Assembly (NCBI GenBank): GCA_004554485.1
Contig: SFLS01000018.1
Coordinates: 1 to 24,157, forward strand
From: Oscillospiraceae bacterium
GTDB taxonomy: Bacteria > Bacillota > Clostridia > Oscillospirales > Ruminococcaceae
Reading direction: 5' to 3'
DNA length: 24,157 bases
Shown: one piece after another, positions 6,955-17,122 of the stretch
How positions within the stretch are numbered: the first letter of the stretch is position 1
Layout of the letters: every line of letters begins with the position of its first letter
Notes under the pieces: generated by a model
Database searches by the model: none
What the model was told of the DNA's origin: nothing
Seen by the model: only the letters and a program-made list of their open reading frames with translations
Position numbers and translations under genes: made by a program

Positions 6955-8718
6955 ATGGCCTGCGATACGACCCTGCTTTTCCAGCTTTCCACCGCGCGGG
7001 AGGCCCTGCCGGTGCAGGGAGCCCGCATTACCGTTACCGACCCCACCAACGGAAAGACCCATACCCTCACTACCGACAGCAGCGGACGCACCGCCGTCCT
7101 GTGCGTCACGGCGCCGCCGGTGGATTGGAGCCTGGTGCCGGACAGCGCCGAGCTGCCGTACAGTACATACAATGCCCTCGTGGAAGCGGAGGGCTACCTG
7201 TCGGTGGAGATCACCGGCATTCAGGTCTTTTCGGGGCAGCAGTCGCTGCAGCCGGTGGAAATGAACCCCGCTCCGGGGGGAGAGGTTGCGCTGGCGCGTT
7301 CGGGGGTGACCCCAACCGAGGAGATCGATATTCCCCCCAACGGTCTGCGGCTGGTGCGGGAGCAGGCGCCGCAGGGCTTTCCGGGGGATGTTATGACGCT
7401 GTCGCGGGTGTTCGTCCCCACCTATATCACGGTGCATCTGGGCGCGCCCAATAATACCGCCGCCCGCAATGTCACCGTCAGCTTCCGGGATTACATCAAA
7501 AACGTCGCCTCCAGCGAGATCTACCCCACCTGGCCGGAAAACGCCCTGCGGGCCAATATCCTCGCGCAGATCACCTTTGCTCAGAACCGCATTTTTACCG
7601 AATGGTATCCCAGCCAGGGCTACAATTTCAATATTACCAACAATACCAACTACGACCAGTACTTCGTATACGGGCGCAATATTTTTACCAATATCAGCCG
7701 CATCGTGGATGAGATCTACGACCAGTACATCCGACGGCAGGGGGTGCTCAATCCGCTCTTTGCCCAGTACTGCAACGGCACCACCGTCACCTGTGAAGGG
7801 CTCTCCCAGTGGGGGACCGTTTCGCTGGCCAACAACGGCTACACGCCGCTCGGCATCCTGCGCTATTACTACGGCAGCGATATCCAGCTTGCCACCGCCT
7901 CGGAGCAGCGGCCCATCGGCTCCTCCTATCCGGGCAGCCCGCTCAGGGTCGGCAGCACCGGGGAAGCGGTGCGCACGCTGGAAACGCAGCTCAACCGCAT
8001 CCGCCGCAACTATCCGGCCATTCCCGCCATCAGCAATGTGGATACCACCTTCACCGCCGAGACCCAGGCGGCGGTCCGCGCCTTTCAGCGCATCTTCAAT
8101 CTCACCCCCGACGGCATCGTAGGGCCTGCCACCTGGAACAAGATCGCCTACATCTACGCGGCGGTGCTGCGGCTGGCACAGCTGGGCAGTGAGGATATCC
8201 CCCTGCCCGGCGAACGCCCCTCCAATCTGCTGCGGCAGGGCAGCACCGGCAGCGAGGTGCGTCTGGCGCAGTATCTGCTGCGGGTCATCTCGGTGTATTA
8301 TCAGCAGGTGCCGCCCATCGAAGTCGACGGCATCTTCGGCCCGGCCACCGAAAACGCGGTCCGCGCCTTCCAGCGGATGCAGGGACTTTCGGCGGACGGC
8401 ATCATCGGCCCGCTCACCTGGCAGGCTCTCTATGACGTATTCCTCGGCATTGCCGAAACCACCGGCCTGGGGGTGGCCTATCCCGGCACGCCGCTGCGCT
8501 CCGGCAGTCGCGGGGATAACGTGCTGCTCATTCAGGATTATCTCAATACCATCGCCCGCGCCTATCCGCTGCCGCTCATCACGGCGGACGGTATCTTCGG
8601 CCCGGCTACCGAAAACGCGGTCCGCGCCTTCCAGCGGCTGTTCGGCCTTACCGAAGACGGCATCGTCGGCCCCCGCACCTGGGAGCGCATCGTGGCGGTG
8701 CGCCTGCTGCTGCGGTAA
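6955..8718 (+). CDS. sleC: SleC-like spore cortex-lytic enzyme with SpoIID domain and three peptidoglycan-binding repeats
   Basis: A 587-aa protein; its ATG has AAAGGAG about 8 nt upstream. Order: an N-terminal carboxypeptidase-regulatory-like/pre-pro region (1-105: LPVQGARITVTD, TTDSSGRTAV, YNALVEAEGYLSVEI); a SpoIID/lytic-transglycosylase domain (about 147-312: VSFRDYIKNVASSEIYPTW with candidate catalytic Glu188, CEGLSQWGTVSLA, ILRYYYGSDI); and three PG_binding_1 repeats from about 324, 425 and 509, each ending in DGI(V/I/F)GP. SleC in Clostridia degrades spore cortex peptidoglycan at germination and is activated by Csp proteases. There is no Sec signal, as expected for a protein made inside the mother cell or forespore. 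It is longer than typical SleC (about 430 aa) because it has three binding repeats. No clear sigma-A promoter is visible upstream, which fits sporulation control but does not prove it. Confidence 0.85.
   Translation: MACDTTLLFQLSTAREALPVQGARITVTDPTNGKTHTLTTDSSGRTAVLCVTAPPVDWSLVPDSAELPYSTYNALVEAEGYLSVEITGIQVFSGQQSLQPVEMNPAPGGEVALARSGVTPTEEIDIPPNGLRLVREQAPQGFPGDVMTLSRVFVPTYITVHLGAPNNTAARNVTVSFRDYIKNVASSEIYPTWPENALRANILAQITFAQNRIFTEWYPSQGYNFNITNNTNYDQYFVYGRNIFTNISRIVDEIYDQYIRRQGVLNPLFAQYCNGTTVTCEGLSQWGTVSLANNGYTPLGILRYYYGSDIQLATASEQRPIGSSYPGSPLRVGSTGEAVRTLETQLNRIRRNYPAIPAISNVDTTFTAETQAAVRAFQRIFNLTPDGIVGPATWNKIAYIYAAVLRLAQLGSEDIPLPGERPSNLLRQGSTGSEVRLAQYLLRVISVYYQQVPPIEVDGIFGPATENAVRAFQRMQGLSADGIIGPLTWQALYDVFLGIAETTGLGVAYPGTPLRSGSRGDNVLLIQDYLNTIARAYPLPLITADGIFGPATENAVRAFQRLFGLTEDGIVGPRTWERIVAVRLLLR
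8326..8637 (+). repeat. 51-bp direct repeat inside sleC (8326-8376 and 8587-8637)
   Basis: The two copies begin GACGG and end CAGCGG, and differ at only two third-codon positions (GGC/GGT and GCC/GCT). They are 261 bp (87 codons) apart and encode the DGIFGPATENAVRAFQR segment of binding repeats 2 and 3. The first repeat does not share the DNA identity. This points to recent duplication or gene conversion of one module. Confidence 0.85.
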
Positions 8719-8758
8719 CTTCCGCGCCGTTGTTTGGCGGATCGTGCAGCGCCAAAAG

Positions 8759-8797
8759 GCCCCCGGCAGGCAGTCCTGTCGGGGGCGGAATATTTTT
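8759..8797. terminator. rho-independent terminator after sleC
   Basis: A 12-bp stem (8759-8770 with 8775-8786, one G-T pair) with loop CAGT is followed by GGAATATTTTT on the plus strand. It lies between the convergent sleC and EIIC genes; the T tract favours sleC. Confidence 0.75.
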
Positions 8798-8801
8798 CTC
8801 G

Positions 8802-10193
8802 TCAGTTATCGGCCGGCTCCTGGGCGGAGCTGTCCGGTCCGGCGTGCTCCGGATGACGCATCCGGGCGGTCAGCCGGCGGCACCGGCGCGCCGAAAGGAA
8901 GATCGCGCCCAGCGTCAGCACGGCAAGGGCGGCGGTGCCCGCCAGACCAAAGCTTGCGCCCTGCACAAACAGCAGGCCCAGGGGGTTGGCGGTGTTGCAC
9001 AGGGTATTAAATTGTCCGGCGCCGTAGGCGGCAGCGTCCAGCTGTGCCGCGGCGTTGGAAAACAGATAGGTCAGCAGGGTGCCGCTGTACAGCATCGCCA
9101 CCGAACACAGCGCTCCGGTAAAGAGGGAGCGCAGCAGGCACCCGCCGGAAAGCGCCGTCACAAAGATCATCAGGTACAGCAGCATGGCAACGTCCTTTTG
9201 CGGCAGCACCAGGTTGCCGGGCAGAACGGCGGCCAGCAGCACCGTTACGGGAACCAGAATGACGGCGGAAAGCAGCGCGGTGGCATTGGCAGCGCCCGCC
9301 GCGGCGTTCACCGCCAGGGTCATCGGCAGGCGGCCCCGGTGGAGACAGCGGGCAGCCAGCGGTTCGGTCACCGAAGTGGCCGCACGGGCAAATACCCGCA
9401 GCAGGCGGGGCAGCGCAAACAGGCACCCGGCCACGACCAGCGCAAAGGAAACGGCGTCATACGGTGCCAGCCCCGCGGCAAAGCCCATAAGCAGTCCGGC
9501 GGCCAGCCCCCACAGCGAAGGCTCCAGCAAAAAGTTTTTGCTGTGTACATGCTCCAGGCTGAAGCGGCGGTCCCGCAGCCCCGGGATGCAGTCCAGCAGC
9601 CGGTTCACCAGCCAGGCCAGGGGGGAAGCCCCCACCGCAAAGCTCTGGGTAAAGGTGATATGCTGGGCGCCGGTCAGGCGGCTCACCGGCGCGGCAAAAA
9701 CGTCCGCCAGCAGCACCTGCAGGATCACCATCATCAGCGCGGCCGCCAGGCCGTACCACATCACGCCGGTCAGCTGCTGGACCAGCGTCCCGATAAAGGC
9801 CGCCTGCCACAGGCTCCACAGGTCCAGGTTCAGCACCCGGGTGGCCCGGCACAGCAACAGCAGCAGGTTAAGGACGATCGCGGCCGGCAGTACATAATAC
9901 AGGATATCGGAGGTAAAGGTGATGCGCGCGGCGGCATCCCAGTGCAGGTTGGCGGCCCCGGTGGAGAGGGAATAGGTCTCCGCCATGGTGTCCACCAGCG
10001 TCACCAGCTGGGCGCTCAGGGCGTTCAGCAGCAGCTGGATGGCAACGGTGCTGCCCAGGACCGCCAGGGCGCATTGTCCGGCCCGCTGAAAGCCGGTTTT
10101 CGCCGTCAGGCCAATCAGGAAAATGAATACGGGGATCAGCAAAAAGCTGCCCAGTCCGCTTACAATATCATAAAGGGAGTGCAAAAAATCCAA
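8802..10193 (-). CDS. PTS EIIC membrane permease, GatC/SgaT-like, orphan
   Basis: A 463-aa polytopic membrane protein. The TTG at 10193 is chosen as start because AAGGAGG lies 8 nt upstream; a longer in-frame ATG extension would run through the promoter and the neighbouring small gene. It fits the galactitol/ascorbate EIIC superfamily: SGLGSFLLIPVFIFLIGL near the N-terminus, a Trp-containing loop with LDLWSLWQAAFIGTLV near 130, a repeated pattern of 10 or so TM helices, and a short polar C-terminal tail. EIIC forms the sugar channel and needs EIIA and EIIB for phosphorylation; neither is encoded nearby, so partners and substrate are unknown. The specific sugar cannot be read from the sequence. 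It is transcribed alone. Confidence 0.75.
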   Translation of the reverse strand: MDFLHSLYDIVSGLGSFLLIPVFIFLIGLTAKTGFQRAGQCALAVLGSTVAIQLLLNALSAQLVTLVDTMAETYSLSTGAANLHWDAAARITFTSDILYYVLPAAIVLNLLLLLCRATRVLNLDLWSLWQAAFIGTLVQQLTGVMWYGLAAALMMVILQVLLADVFAAPVSRLTGAQHITFTQSFAVGASPLAWLVNRLLDCIPGLRDRRFSLEHVHSKNFLLEPSLWGLAAGLLMGFAAGLAPYDAVSFALVVAGCLFALPRLLRVFARAATSVTEPLAARCLHRGRLPMTLAVNAAAGAANATALLSAVILVPVTVLLAAVLPGNLVLPQKDVAMLLYLMIFVTALSGGCLLRSLFTGALCSVAMLYSGTLLTYLFSNAAAQLDAAAYGAGQFNTLCNTANPLGLLFVQGASFGLAGTAALAVLTLGAIFLSARRCRRLTARMRHPEHAGPDSSAQEPADN

Positions 10194-10227
10194 ATGACAG
10201 ACCTCCTTCGGGGAATGCGTCCCATTC

Positions 10228-10233
10228 ATTATA
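10228..10233 (-). promoter_or_regulatory. -10 box of the EIIC gene
   Basis: TATAAT on the minus strand lies about 35 nt before the TTG start. The -35 region 17 nt upstream reads ATACTA, which is weak, so this promoter may be weak or activator-dependent. Confidence 0.45.
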
Positions 10234-10330
10234 GCGGTGGAATGTGACGATAGTATGAAGAAAAAGCATAAAATCCCATTTTTCAGTCTACCTATTTTCC
10301 CATACCACAGGAATAAAGTCAAGCGCTGTA

Positions 10331-10359
10331 TTGCACAGACTGGCGATTTATGGTATTCT
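10331..10359 (+). promoter_or_regulatory. sigma-A promoter of the 41-aa protein
   Basis: TTGCAC at 10331-10336, a 17-nt spacer and TATTCT at 10354-10359. The small ORF begins 28 nt further on. Confidence 0.6.
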
Positions 10360-10386
10360 AAAGAAAAAACAAAGGGAGGCACCGCC

Positions 10387-10512
10387 ATGATGGAAGAAAT
10401 AATTCTTAATAATATTTTGTCGACCCTGCAGGAGATCCAAAGAGAGATGGAGCGCCAGACCGAGCTTTTAGAGCGCATGGCGGATAAGAGCGGCTTTAAC
10501 AGCGGCCTGTGA
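10387..10512 (+). CDS. 41-aa charged helical small protein
   Basis: It starts MMEEIILNNILSTLQEIQ and continues as a Glu/Arg-rich stretch (MERQTELLERMADK) with hydrophobic residues at heptad-like spacing, so a single amphipathic helix or coiled coil is likely. The ORF has its own promoter at 10331-10359, GGGAGG 7 nt before the ATG, and a terminator-like hairpin directly after the stop. These signals make it a convincing gene despite its size. It has no membrane segment or signal peptide. Function is unknown; I do not recognise a family. The neighbours (EIIC, tRNA-Leu) are on the other strand, so the context says little. Confidence 0.75.
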   Translation: MMEEIILNNILSTLQEIQREMERQTELLERMADKSGFNSGL

Positions 10513-10518
10513 TCCACC

Positions 10519-10549
10519 AAAAGAGGAGCCGTCCCATGGATCCTCTTTT
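10519..10549 (+). terminator. terminator-like hairpin after the small protein
   Basis: AAAAGAGGA (10519-10527) pairs with TCCTCTTTT (10541-10549) around a 13-nt loop, and the 3' arm supplies the T tract. Two more hairpins follow: GCAGGGG/CCCCTGC at 10562-10579 and AAAAGG/CCTTTT at 10581-10600. Confidence 0.55.
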
Positions 10550-10607
10550 ATCTTCGGGAAAGCAGGGGCTGTCCCCTGCGAAAAGGCATGTGTTCCTTTT
10601 GAACGCT

Positions 10608-10635
10608 AAAAAAAAGAGCCTTTCGGCTCTTTTTT
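10608..10635. terminator. terminator of tRNA-Leu (minus), symmetric
   Basis: Read on the minus strand, AAAAAAGAGCC, a GAAA loop and GGCTC are followed by eight T. It starts 3 nt after the tRNA 3' CCA. The A/T tracts make it usable in both directions. Confidence 0.85.
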
Positions 10636-10638
10636 GTT

Positions 10639-10725
10639 TGGTGCCGCTGACGGGAATCGAACCCGTACGGTGTTTCCACCGAGGGATTTTAAGTCCCTTG
10701 CGTCTGCCTGTTCCGCCACAGCGGC
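10639..10725 (-). tRNA. tRNA-Leu (anticodon UAA)
   Basis: An 87-nt class II tRNA with encoded CCA. The acceptor stem GCCGCTG/CAGCGGC is perfect. The anticodon stem AGGGA/TCCCT holds loop CTTAAAA with anticodon TAA, reading UUA. The long variable arm CGGTG-GAAA-CACCG identifies tRNA-Leu, and the T arm ACGGGTTCGATTCCCGT is canonical. Discriminator A precedes the CCA. Confidence 0.97.
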
Positions 10726-10749
10726 AAAAAACCGGTCAAAACCGCTCCC

Positions 10750-10778
10750 ATCATACAATACCCCCCCCGAAAAGTCAA
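10750..10778 (-). promoter_or_regulatory. sigma-A promoter of tRNA-Leu
   Basis: On the minus strand, TTGACT (10778-10773), a 17-nt spacer containing a G8 run, and TATGAT (10755-10750). The tRNA 5' end is about 25 nt downstream. Confidence 0.8.
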
Positions 10779-10787
10779 GCATCGGGC

Positions 10788-10816
10788 TTGACACACCCCC
10801 GTCCCGGCAGTATAAT
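10788..10816 (+). promoter_or_regulatory. consensus sigma-A promoter of alaS
   Basis: TTGACA at 10788-10793, exactly 17 nt, then TATAAT at 10811-10816. Both hexamers are perfect. Its -35 faces the tRNA-Leu -35 within a perfect 7-bp inverted repeat (10774-10780 and 10786-10792). Confidence 0.9.
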
Positions 10817-10822
10817 ATTACG

Positions 10823-11076
10823 GTAATCAAAACAGCAAAAAAGGCTGTGACGGGATCAGTTCTGCCCCCTTCCCCCTCAGAGAGAAAGCCCTTCGGCTGC
10901 AAGGCTTTTGCGGAAAGGCAGATCAGCCGCCCCCGAGCCCCGGTGTGAGGAATGCCGGCGTATGGGATGCGTTAAATCCGAAATAAGCGGCAGCGCCCCG
11001 GCGCTGCAATTTGGGTGGTACCACGGAAGCCGGCTTTCGTCCCTTGTTCTCACGCAGGGGAGGAAGGCTGTTTTTT
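10823..11076 (+). promoter_or_regulatory. Ala T-box riboswitch leader of alaS
   Basis: The T-box bulge sequence TTGGGTGGTACCACGG starts at 11011. Upstream are stem I features (GTGACGGGATCAGT near 10846, AGAGA near 10880) and a candidate specifier codon GCC (Ala) at 10926-10928, placed by comparison with the thrS leader. Downstream is the competing terminator: the AGCC..TTTC.TCCCT arm (from 11028) pairs with AGGGGAGGAAGGCT, followed by six T at 11071-11076. Uncharged tRNA-Ala should favour the antiterminator and switch on alaS. The specifier placement is tentative. Confidence 0.9.
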
Positions 11077-11139
11077 ATTGGCCCGCCCGCCGCGTTCCCC
11101 CATCAAAGTATTATAAAAAAGAAAGGAAATCACCCCTCT

Positions 11140-13785
<2,646 letters not shown>

Positions 13786-13818
13786 TATTCCCTTGCTGAA
13801 AAATTAGGAGGTGCCGTT

Positions 13819-14160
13819 ATGGCCGATTGTATCTTTTGCCGCATCGCCGCGGGCGAAATCCCCTCTAACAAGCTGTACGAGGACGACCAGCTGCTGGCCT
13901 TCTACGATCTGGATCCCCAGGCGCCCACGCACTTTCTGGTGATCCCCAAGGTCCACATCGCTTCTGTTGCGGAAATCACCCCGCAGAATTCCGCCGTCAT
14001 CGCCCATATCTACGAGGTCATCGCCCGGCTGGCGGCGGAGCTCGGTCTGGAGCAGGGCTTCCGGGTCGTCACCAACTGCGGGCCGCAGGGCGGGCAGACG
14101 GTGCCGCACCTGCACTTCCATGTGCTGGCGGGCCGCGATATGACCTGGCCCCCCGGCTGA
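13819..14160 (+). CDS. hinT: HIT (histidine triad) nucleotide-binding protein
   Basis: A 113-aa protein of the HINT/PKCI branch, cytoplasmic purine phosphoramidases known to hydrolyse AMP-lysine type adducts, including aminoacyl-adenylates. It begins MADCIFCRIAAGEIPS with a CxxC pair (Cys4, Cys7). The triad VPHLHFHVLAGR carries His97, His99 and His101. Length is standard. AGGAGG lies 8 nt before the ATG. It is 33 bp after alaS with no terminator between, so it is probably co-transcribed under T-box control. Confidence 0.95.
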   Translation: MADCIFCRIAAGEIPSNKLYEDDQLLAFYDLDPQAPTHFLVIPKVHIASVAEITPQNSAVIAHIYEVIARLAAELGLEQGFRVVTNCGPQGGQTVPHLHFHVLAGRDMTWPPG

Positions 14161-14181
14161 TATCCCCGCAAACTTCCCTGT

Positions 14182-14211
14182 AAAGGCCCCCGCCCGTCCG
14201 GCGGGGGCTTT
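14182..14211 (+). terminator. terminator of alaS-hinT
   Basis: GCCCCCGCC (14186-14194) pairs with GGCGGGGGC (14200-14208) around CGTCC, flanked by AAAG and a short CTTT tract. The stem is strong and the T run short. Confidence 0.75.
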
Positions 14212-14232
14212 GCCCTGCCGGCAGCTTGGCGC

Positions 14233-14261
14233 TTGCAACGGCTGCCATGTTATGCTATAAT
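14233..14261 (+). promoter_or_regulatory. sigma-A promoter of the two-TM protein
   Basis: TTGCAA at 14233-14238, a 17-nt spacer and a perfect TATAAT at 14256-14261. The start codon is 33 nt downstream. Confidence 0.7.
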
Positions 14262-14294
14262 ATCACCAAATTCCTTACAGCAAGGAGAGCGCTC

Positions 14295-14774
14295 ATGGCT
14301 AAAAATGATAAAAAAATCTACGAAGGCTACAAAAAGCACCAGAAGCTCTGGAACGGTATCATCATCGTGTTCCTGTTTATCGTTGCCGTTGCCGTCGCGG
14401 TGCTGACTGGCCAGCTCAAGCTGGAAGCCCAGCCGGTCGTTCTCGGGGAGCATCCCCTCACCTGGTTCCACTGGGTCATGCTGGTCATTCTGGTCGTGCT
14501 GCTCGGCTTCGGCATCGTCGCCCTCAAGCGGGACAGCAGCGAAAAGCAGCAGGAGATCTACCGGCAGGAGCGTGAGGAAGCCATTCGTCTGCGGCAGGAG
14601 GTCATGGAGGAACGCCGCCAGGAGATGCAGGATTCCTACGAGGCCATGAAGCGCCGCCGCGCCGAACGGCTTGCCGCCCGGCAGGCCGCGGAGCAGGAAA
14701 AAGCTCCGCAGACCGGGGACGGTGCAGAGTCTGCGCCGTCCGCGGAACCCACCGAGCCCCAACAGCAGGATTGA
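14295..14774 (+). CDS. small two-TM membrane protein with charged C-terminal tail
   Basis: A 159-aa protein of unknown function. The ATG at 14295 (MAKNDKKIYEGY) has AAGGAGAG 6-7 nt upstream; a longer frame would start before the promoter -10. A basic N-terminus leads into TM1 (about 17-39, IIIVFLFIVAVAVAV), a short loop, TM2 (about 55-78, VMLVILVVLLGFGIV), then a Glu/Arg/Gln-rich helix (about 82-135) likely to form a coiled coil, and an acidic low-complexity end. Both termini should be cytoplasmic. It is transcribed alone between hinT and thrS. No family recognised. Confidence 0.8.
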   Translation: MAKNDKKIYEGYKKHQKLWNGIIIVFLFIVAVAVAVLTGQLKLEAQPVVLGEHPLTWFHWVMLVILVVLLGFGIVALKRDSSEKQQEIYRQEREEAIRLRQEVMEERRQEMQDSYEAMKRRRAERLAARQAAEQEKAPQTGDGAESAPSAEPTEPQQQD

Positions 14775-14777
14775 CTC

Positions 14778-14806
14778 TTGACATTTTTCCGCAAAAGGTC
14801 TACAAT
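14778..14806 (+). promoter_or_regulatory. sigma-A promoter of thrS
   Basis: TTGACA at 14778-14783, 17 nt, then TACAAT at 14801-14806. The -35 begins only 3 nt after the stop of the preceding gene. Confidence 0.88.
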
Positions 14807-14813
14807 ACCCGCA

Positions 14814-15068
14814 TAATCCCAAAGCGTTAAGAGAAAAGTACAGCGCGCCTCGGCGTTTTTGCAGAGAACGGGCGGCACAGGCTGCAACCGCCCGTAAAAT
14901 CAAGAGGACCGCGTACCGCCTTTTCCAGCGCGGTGCAAATCGCCGCCGGCCCGGCCCCGTTATCCGCCGCAATGAAGTGGGCTTCGGCCCGATTCGGGTG
15001 GAACCGTGGGATAGGAACTGTCTCACCCCGGCTGTTTTCCCCTGTGTGGGGGGAAAGCAGCCTTTTTT
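14814..15068 (+). promoter_or_regulatory. Thr T-box riboswitch leader of thrS
   Basis: Stem I begins with GAGAAAAGTA (AGTA motif at 14837-14840) and continues with AGAGAACGGGCGG and its pair CCGCCCG. The likely specifier is ACC (Thr) at 14908-14910. The T-box sequence TTCGGGTGGAACCGTGGG starts at 14993. The terminator is GCTGTTTTCCCC (15031-15042) with GGGGGGAAAGCAGC (15048-15061), followed by six T at 15063-15068. Uncharged tRNA-Thr should prevent termination and raise thrS expression. Confidence 0.93.
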
Positions 15069-15137
15069 GTTGCTTTCGGCAGCCCCGTCCCGCCCCGCCG
15101 CTCTCTTGCATACCCACAAAAATGGAGGAATAGAATC

Positions 15138-17075
15138 ATGATCAAAGTTACGCTCAAAGACGGTTCGCTCCGCGAACTGGAAGCGCCCGTGTCGGTTGCC
15201 GAATTCACCAAGGGGATCAGCATGGGCCTGTACCGCAGCGCCTGCTGCGCGCTGGTGGATGGCAAGGTCGCCGATCTCTGCGACGTCATCGACCGGGACT
15301 GCTCCCTCGAGATCCTCACCTTTGAGGATGAGCAGGGCCGCCGCGCCTTCAACCATACCGCCTCCCACATTCTGGCGCAGGCGGTGCAGCACCTGTTCCC
15401 CGGCGTCAAATTCGCCATCGGCCCCGCCATCGAAAACGGCTTTTACTACGATTTTGATGTCGAGACCCCCTTCACCCCCGAGGATCTGGAAAAGCTGGAG
15501 GCCGAAATGGCCGCCATCGTCAAGCAGGATCTGCCCATCGAGCGGTTTTCCCTGCCGATCGGGGAAGCCAGAAAGCTCATGGCGGACCAGCCCTACAAGC
15601 TGGAGCTCATCGAGGAGCACGCCGGCCGCGGCGAGGAGATCTCCTTCCGCCGACAGGGCGATTTTACCGACCTGTGCGCCGGCCCCCATCTGATGAGCAC
15701 CGGTCCGGTCAAGGCCGTCAAGCTCACCTCCTGCACCGGTGCCTATTGGCGGGGCAGCGAAAAGAACAAGATGCTCAGCCGCATCTACGGCTGCGCCTTC
15801 CCCAAGCGCAGCCAGCTGGAAGAATACCTGGCCGCCCAGGAGGAAGCCCGCCGCCGCGACCACAACAAGCTGGGCCGCGAGCTGGAATACTTCACCACCG
15901 TGGATGTGATCGGCCAGGGCCTGCCGGTGCTGCTGCCCAAGGGCGCCCGGGTGGTGCAGCTGCTGCAGCGCTGGGTGGAGGATACCGAGCAGAAGCGCGG
16001 CTATCTGCTGACCAAGACCCCGCTGATGGCCAAGCGGGAGCTTTACAAGATCTCCGGCCACTGGGACCACTACCTCGACGGGATGTTTGTGCTGGGCGAC
16101 CCGCACGACCTTACCAAGGAATGCTTTGCCCTGCGCCCCATGACCTGCCCGTTCCAGTATCAGGTGTTCCTCAACCGCGCCCGCAGCTACCGCGATCTCC
16201 CCATGCGTCTGGGCGAGACCTCCACGCTGTTCCGCAACGAGGATTCCGGTGAGATGCACGGCCTTATCCGGGTGCGCCAGTTCACCATTTCGGAGGGCCA
16301 CATCATCCTGCGTCCCGACCAGCTGGAGGAGGAGTTCCGCGGCTGTCTGGAGCTGGCCAAGTACTGCCTGGAGACCGTCGGTCTGCTGGAGGACTGCACC
16401 TTCCGCTTCTCCCAGTGGGATCCCAACAATACCGAAAAGTACATCGGCACGCCGGAGCAGTGGGAGGAAGCCCAGGGCATCATGGGCAAGATCCTCGATC
16501 ACCTCGGCATTCAGTATACCGTCGGCATTGATGAGGCCGCCTTCTACGGCCCCAAGCTGGATATCCAGTACCGCAATGTCTTCGGCAAGGAGGATACCAT
16601 CGTTACCATCCAGATCGACCAGCTGCTGGCCGAGCAGTTCGATATGTCCTACATCGACCAGAACGGCCAGAAGGTGCGCCCCTACATTATCCACCGCACC
16701 TCCCTTGGCTGCTACGAGCGCACGCTGGCCTACATGATCGAAAAATATGCCGGCGCGCTGCCCACCTGGCTGTCGCCCACACAGGTGGCGCTGCTGCCTA
16801 TCGCCGACCGCCATCTTGACTATGTTTACGAGATCAAAAAGGCGCTGGAGGAGCGCGGCGTGCGGGTCATGGTGGATGACCGCAACGAAAAGATCAACAA
16901 AAAGATCCGTGACAGCCAGATGGAAAAGATCCCCTATATGCTGGTGGTCGGTGACCGCGATGTGGAAAACGGCACCGTTTCGGTCCGTTCCCGCAAGGAG
17001 GGTGACCTCGGCGCCATGGTGCCGGCGGAGTTCTACGCCAAACTCACCGAGGAGATTGAGACCCGCGCCCGCTGA
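15138..17075 (+). CDS. thrS: threonyl-tRNA synthetase
   Basis: A 645-aa enzyme that charges tRNA-Thr. The ATG follows TGGAGGAA. Order: TGS domain (about 1-62); editing domain with His73 and His77 (NHTASH) and the CAGPH motif; class II catalytic core with zinc ligands Cys337 (MTCPF), a His in ISEGHI, and another in IIHRTSLG; and the C-terminal anticodon-binding domain from about 540 (QVALLPIADRH, ERGVRVMVDDRNEK). The length and the positions of the editing His residues match bacterial ThrRS. Transcription is monocistronic, under the Thr T-box leader. Confidence 0.98.
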   Translation: MIKVTLKDGSLRELEAPVSVAEFTKGISMGLYRSACCALVDGKVADLCDVIDRDCSLEILTFEDEQGRRAFNHTASHILAQAVQHLFPGVKFAIGPAIENGFYYDFDVETPFTPEDLEKLEAEMAAIVKQDLPIERFSLPIGEARKLMADQPYKLELIEEHAGRGEEISFRRQGDFTDLCAGPHLMSTGPVKAVKLTSCTGAYWRGSEKNKMLSRIYGCAFPKRSQLEEYLAAQEEARRRDHNKLGRELEYFTTVDVIGQGLPVLLPKGARVVQLLQRWVEDTEQKRGYLLTKTPLMAKRELYKISGHWDHYLDGMFVLGDPHDLTKECFALRPMTCPFQYQVFLNRARSYRDLPMRLGETSTLFRNEDSGEMHGLIRVRQFTISEGHIILRPDQLEEEFRGCLELAKYCLETVGLLEDCTFRFSQWDPNNTEKYIGTPEQWEEAQGIMGKILDHLGIQYTVGIDEAAFYGPKLDIQYRNVFGKEDTIVTIQIDQLLAEQFDMSYIDQNGQKVRPYIIHRTSLGCYERTLAYMIEKYAGALPTWLSPTQVALLPIADRHLDYVYEIKKALEERGVRVMVDDRNEKINKKIRDSQMEKIPYMLVVGDRDVENGTVSVRSRKEGDLGAMVPAEFYAKLTEEIETRAR

Positions 17076-17122
17076 TTTTTTCCGCGAACCGTCACATTCC
17101 GTTTACAAAACCAACAAGAAAT

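Noticed and set aside
10294..10322. Minus-strand TTGACT as -35 of the EIIC gene
   Set aside because: No acceptable -10 at 16-18 nt; the TATAAT at 10228-10233 is nearer the start.
14250..16814. Minus-strand ORF of 854 codons over thrS
   Set aside because: It crosses the thrS T-box leader and promoter and is antisense to a certain gene.
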